Shown piece by piece: positions 60,198 to 64,000 of a stretch of 64,000 nucleotides of DNA. This stretch comes from Stenopsyche tienmushanensis (taxonomy: Eukaryota > Arthropoda > Insecta > Trichoptera > Stenopsychidae), in the NCBI GenBank assembly GCA_008973525.1, contig WACJ01000306.1:248001-312000 (forward strand). The letters run 5' to 3'. The notes under the pieces are model-generated. The model was not told the DNA's origin. It was given only the letters and a program-made list of their open reading frames with translations, and ran no database searches. The translations under genes were made by a program, and so were the position numbers. The stretch's first letter is position 1. Each line of letters opens with the position of its first letter.

Positions 60198-62007
60198 TAT
60201 GTGCTTTAAAAAAATAGCTTTAAAAGTGGAAATAATGCCCTGATCTAGTGACTGAATAAAACTACTTGAACAATCGTACATTTTTTTAAAATACAAAAAC
60301 ATCAGTTCACTCCTAGAACTAAAAATCTCTTTTAGATTCATAATGTTATATACTTCGCCACTTGAGAAAATTTGTGTAAATTTTCAAAGAATTTCATGAG
60401 AAAGAAACTGTTAAAATTCTACCAAATTAAATTCATCAATGTTGCGGCGTTGTTGAAATATGACTCTGCGAAATCATTTAACACATCGCCGCCCGAAAGA
60501 ACACTCCACTTTATATCTCAAAGTGGACCGTTTTTTCTCCCTTTTTCCCTGTATTTTATTTATGCGTCCCAGTACGTATGTTTGTGTGTAATTCTGTATG
60601 TAGTGAAATTGGTTGTCTCTTAGGCTGGGACATAATGATATATAGCGGGCGGTGCCTTAACGACTCGAGTGTGCCCATTGTCTCTAACGACCGATCGTTA
60701 GGTCGTCTTCTGTCGCAACATTGTCTTCCAGTATTTAGTCCTACACAAAATAAGCACATCAATACTTGATACCTTTATCCACCTTTATGGGTCTTACGCG
60801 TATAAATTATTCCGCTAATGTATCGAGACCCTTAGCGCTATCAATACAAAAGCTCCGTGTGCTTCCGGTCCAAAAAGCTTTCGACCAAACGCGGATGGAT
60901 TGAACGCCAGTATGTATAATTAATACATCTTTAATGGATTCACACATCTTTCTATTTGAATTATTAAAACTCAACCCGGTCGCTCCGGGCTCAATTGGAT
61001 TATTCGAGCTAATCCATCTATGTGATTGGGTTAAGCGATATCGGTTTTCTGATATAATTTTAGATTTTGTTTTGTATAAAAAACAAAGAAGGCTCAGGTT
61101 GTATATTTTGATACATCACGCGGGAGAGCAAACGAAGTAATCAGATATTTTCATCCGATATTTATCAAGGTGGAAAAAAATATTCGAGTCCATTGGATGT
61201 TGGTGTTTAAAAATATTGACAGTATTATATAACATATCATATTATATAGATATTGGCTGGAAACATATTGTAAATGTCTAATTTAAGTTCTTTCAATTTC
61301 TATGATTTAGTGATTATATGGAAAAGTGTTTTTCCGACCATTTCGACAAAAAAATATGGATAATGTTTAAAAACTGAGCAGTTTTTCTTGAAAGGTAGAT
61401 AATATGTTAATTTTACTAAAAAAGGGATTTTTAGAGTATGCGTAATCCGGCTCATTATTTCTTAAGAATGATGAAGTCGGAATAGAAGGAAGATATGATG
61501 CTTAAGAAATGTATCTGGAAATCGTTCCAACACTATGCAAATTCTAGGATTTGAAGACTCTATCTTTTTGGAGAATTACCATTCAGATGGACGTGATAAA
61601 GCCACTAATGTAATAAATTTAGGAGACTAAGAGCTACTCGAATATATGATTTTGATTTTTTTGGCGTACATGAATTTGAAGACTTGAACTTTGAAGATAC
61701 TAGCCATTTCAGCATTTTGATGGCAAAAAAGGTGATAAAAATGAATTTTCAATTTATGTTAGATCAATTAATTGAAGTATTTAATCTTCATTTTTGAAAC
61801 TGTTTTTAAAAAAATATAATGTCAAAAAAAACGAATTAAAGTAATCTTTAATTCCTTATTAATAAAAGTGTTTTATTCAATTTTTTTATGAAAAAGTATT
61901 TGTTTGTCATGCATGCTTCCATAGGAATGCTCAAACAATAAACGAAATAACACTATATTTTTGCCATTCAAAAGGAATGAATATTGTTAAAATTGATATT
62001 TATATAA
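60198..62007. other. AT-rich non-coding stretch
   Basis: No gene is supported. A 7-bp hairpin CTAACGA-ccga-TCGTTAG lies at 60684-60701 in a slightly GC-richer patch (60620-60930). A diverged GGGAACG-type motif (ccataggaatgctcaaac) lies at 61919-61936, just upstream of the repeat pair at 62 kb. Confidence 0.5.
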
Positions 62008-62535
62008 TACTAGCGAGTACCCGGCATGCGTTGTAATGCCAAACGCGCTTATTTAAAAAGAAACGTTGTAGTGCAGTTACGTGAGTAATTGCTTCAAGCC
62101 GCGTGTAGCGCGGGCTGAAGGGCTAGGATACAAAAACATGCGTGCTCGCTCTCGCCTCGGAGACCGACCGTGTCCCTCTCTCCAGTGAGCAGAGCTCAAC
62201 TGTAACATTGCGCGCTTCACATTCACTTCACCAGACCAATATGCACACACATGGTGAAATCCCTAAATATCTCTCCAAACAAATTTCACACACAAACAAT
62301 GGTTATACTAGTTCAAAAACTATCGGTGGTGTACACAGAATAACTCCCCAAAACTTTATCGCAATCGACTGAATGGTATAGGAGCGTATACAGCACACAC
62401 ATACACACAGTAATTTTTATATATATCGAATAATTTAAAAACCTTCTTTAATACACGCACAATAACTCACGAAAGTTTCATTGCGATCAGATGAATGATA
62501 TAGGAATGTTTTAACAGTTATTTGTTGTTATATAT
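62008..62535 (+). repeat. 'TACTAGCG' interspersed repeat, near full length with duplicated tail
   Basis: It starts TACTAGCGAGTACCCGG and retains the head (gcatgcgttgtaatgcc). A diverged GC-rich middle follows (gctgaagggctaggat, catgcgtgctcgctc), then the 3' module ctttatcgcaatcg, gaatggtataggag, ending aatttttatatatat at about 62425. A second, diverged 3' module (gtttcattgcgatcag, gaatgatataggaat) follows up to a TA-rich end at 62535. This copy links the head, middle and tail modules found separately elsewhere. Confidence 0.65.
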
Positions 62536-62536
62536 A

Positions 62537-62905
62537 ACCCGGCGTGCGTTGCAATGCCACACTTAAAAATACAAAGTGTATGTATTTTCAGTTAGATTTA
62601 ATTCAGTCAGACGTATATGTTGGATGTGGTTGGTTAGCAACACGCGCTGTGAAGGAAAGGCAGAGTAGAGCCTAGCGATGTATTGCTGTGGGGCTGAGAG
62701 GTTAGGATCCATGCGCATGCGTGCGCTCTTCCTCACCTCGAAAAGCGACTGTCGACCCGCGTCACCGACTCGCGACATACTAAAGCCTTATACCTTACCA
62801 AACCGGGCATGCCATTGTTGCTTCTCGGCATAGTTGACAAATGACTTTGTTTACCTTAGCAAATTTGGATCGGATAGACACCCAATGATTTATATCTATA
62901 TAGAT
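62537..62905 (+). repeat. 'TACTAGCG' interspersed repeat, subfamily B
   Basis: It begins at cccggcgtgcgttgcaatgc, directly after the TA-rich tail of the previous copy, so the first bases are replaced. The body matches 27585-27991 almost base for base over the GC-rich core (62685-62765) and ends gatttatatctatatagatt. High identity at 35 kb distance implies fairly recent spread. Confidence 0.72.
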
Positions 62906-64000
62906 TAAGATATATATTAAAACGGAAAAATTATGATGTCTGATTGAAAGATGTCGATGACGCTTTCATAAATATAAATGTTAAATATTTTCAAAATAAT
63001 TCAAAAGTAAATGTATTTTTTCATCATAATTCAACCTTCAGAAGTCTAAAAATTAATTCATTGTATTGAATCAGTTTTGACAATCAGTGAGATTGAGAAT
63101 TTATCCTTTGATAAGTCGAACATTGTATATTATTATAAGATATGGGTTTTGAAAAACTTATATTAAACAAAGATATCTATAATCGATTGAAATTTAAAAA
63201 AAAAACAACGCATAAGGTACACGGATTTCATATATTTTAATGCGATGAAAATAGATTTTTTTGTAAGCGATCTATTTTAATAATTTCATTATTTAACATC
63301 GCTTCAAAAATTTTGAAATTTCATTATATTTTAAAAATATTTATATGATTAAATGCAATATAAAGGCAGAACTATTATTATATGAACATGGTTCATTAAA
63401 ATGAAAATAAAATATCCGTAAAATGGAATCGCTAAAAGGTATCATCAGTTTTTAATTCTTCCCAATTTTCATTTGAAAAACGAAGCAAACAATGCAATTT
63501 GAAAATATGATATGGTATCTAGCTTTTTAACAACGTTAATTTTCAGAAATTTCATACGAATAGACTTGACAATAAATTGAATAGCGAGTCGCAATTGTAA
63601 TTAGAGGTCCATACTAGAGTGTTTTATGCCCCACGCTACAATATCAATATACTTTTCATACATATATAAAATAATTTCAAATGGATGATTTATTGAACAT
63701 TTTACTTTAAAACTTTGAAATAATTATCCATATGGTTAAGCCGGGTTTAAGAGTGGAACGGATACATGCTTTCGAGACAATTTGAAGTATGAAAACTTCT
63801 ATTTCTTTCACTGAACACACATGAATTGAATTATTTGGCGTGGTTGAACTTCAATTAGTAAAGTGAGCTACTTATTATCAATTTGAAAATTTATTCGATC
63901 TAAATACATCCTTCAAATTTTATTTCCCGATATAAGCTATTAATTACCTGAACTATCAAATTTATGGTCAACCGCTTTTTTTCACGCATAAAAATATCGT
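62906..64000. other. AT-rich non-coding stretch
   Basis: Uniformly AT-rich sequence to the end of the window, with no coding region, RNA gene or repeat terminus recognised. Confidence 0.6.

Noticed and set aside
1..64000. tRNA, rRNA, CRISPR, telomeric repeats or bacterial operon features
   Set aside because: Scanned by eye on both strands; no cloverleaf, no regularly spaced repeats, no TTAGG arrays and no ribosome-binding-site-led gene strings were seen.

Overview
The window looks like nuclear DNA of an arthropod, most likely an insect and perhaps a hymenopteran. It is very AT-rich overall but CpG is not depleted. It is packed with short remnants of typical insect transposon families: hAT, piggyBac-like TTAA elements, Tc1/mariner and pogo-like elements, an R1/jockey-type LINE, and interspersed repeats with TA-rich tails. 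Assignment below arthropod is inference from composition and repeat content; no host gene fixes it.

I find no intact protein-coding gene. The longest open frame is 129 codons (25059-25448) and resembles nothing I recognise. I see no tRNA, rRNA, operon or CRISPR array. The window is best read as a gene desert or the inside of a very large intron. Convincing coding traces are all transposon fossils: a 54-codon LINE 3' end (5798-5959, minus), a degraded LINE pol C-terminus (about 32127-32460, plus), a hAT transposase C-terminus (22302-22479, plus) and a broken mariner transposase (about 56677-57008, minus).

Layout: 1-5.5 kb is AT-rich with two CpG-richer islands. 5.6-8.4 kb is a repeat cluster (LINE insertion with a perfect 15-bp target duplication, a TTAA-element end, a 583-bp hAT-like element). 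10.2 kb holds a TTAA element with an internal perfect palindrome. 10.4-18.8 kb is nearly featureless. 18.9-24.6 kb holds an interspersed repeat, a CpG-rich island, a 1,001-bp hAT element, a short TTAA element and the first hammerhead-like unit. 27-32.5 kb has an inverted-repeat-bounded segment, two tailed repeats, a pogo-like end and a LINE fossil. 35.6-36.4 kb is a nested structure: a long inverted repeat of hammerhead-like units, a small TA-flanked element, and another hammerhead-like unit. 45.5-47.5 kb is a second repeat cluster. 56.7-62.9 kb holds mariner, TTAA and tailed repeats.

The most interesting signal is a dispersed family of about 100-bp units (24.5, 35.6, 35.8, 36.2 and 46.1 kb). 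Their core can be drawn as a hammerhead-ribozyme-like fold: stem I, an A-rich box, a 5-bp stem II, GAAA, a minimal self-complementary stem III ending in UC, and the closing strand of stem I. Hammerhead motifs are known in Penelope-like retroelements, so these may be fossil ends of such an element. The catalytic CUGANGA box is not intact in any copy, so activity today is unlikely.
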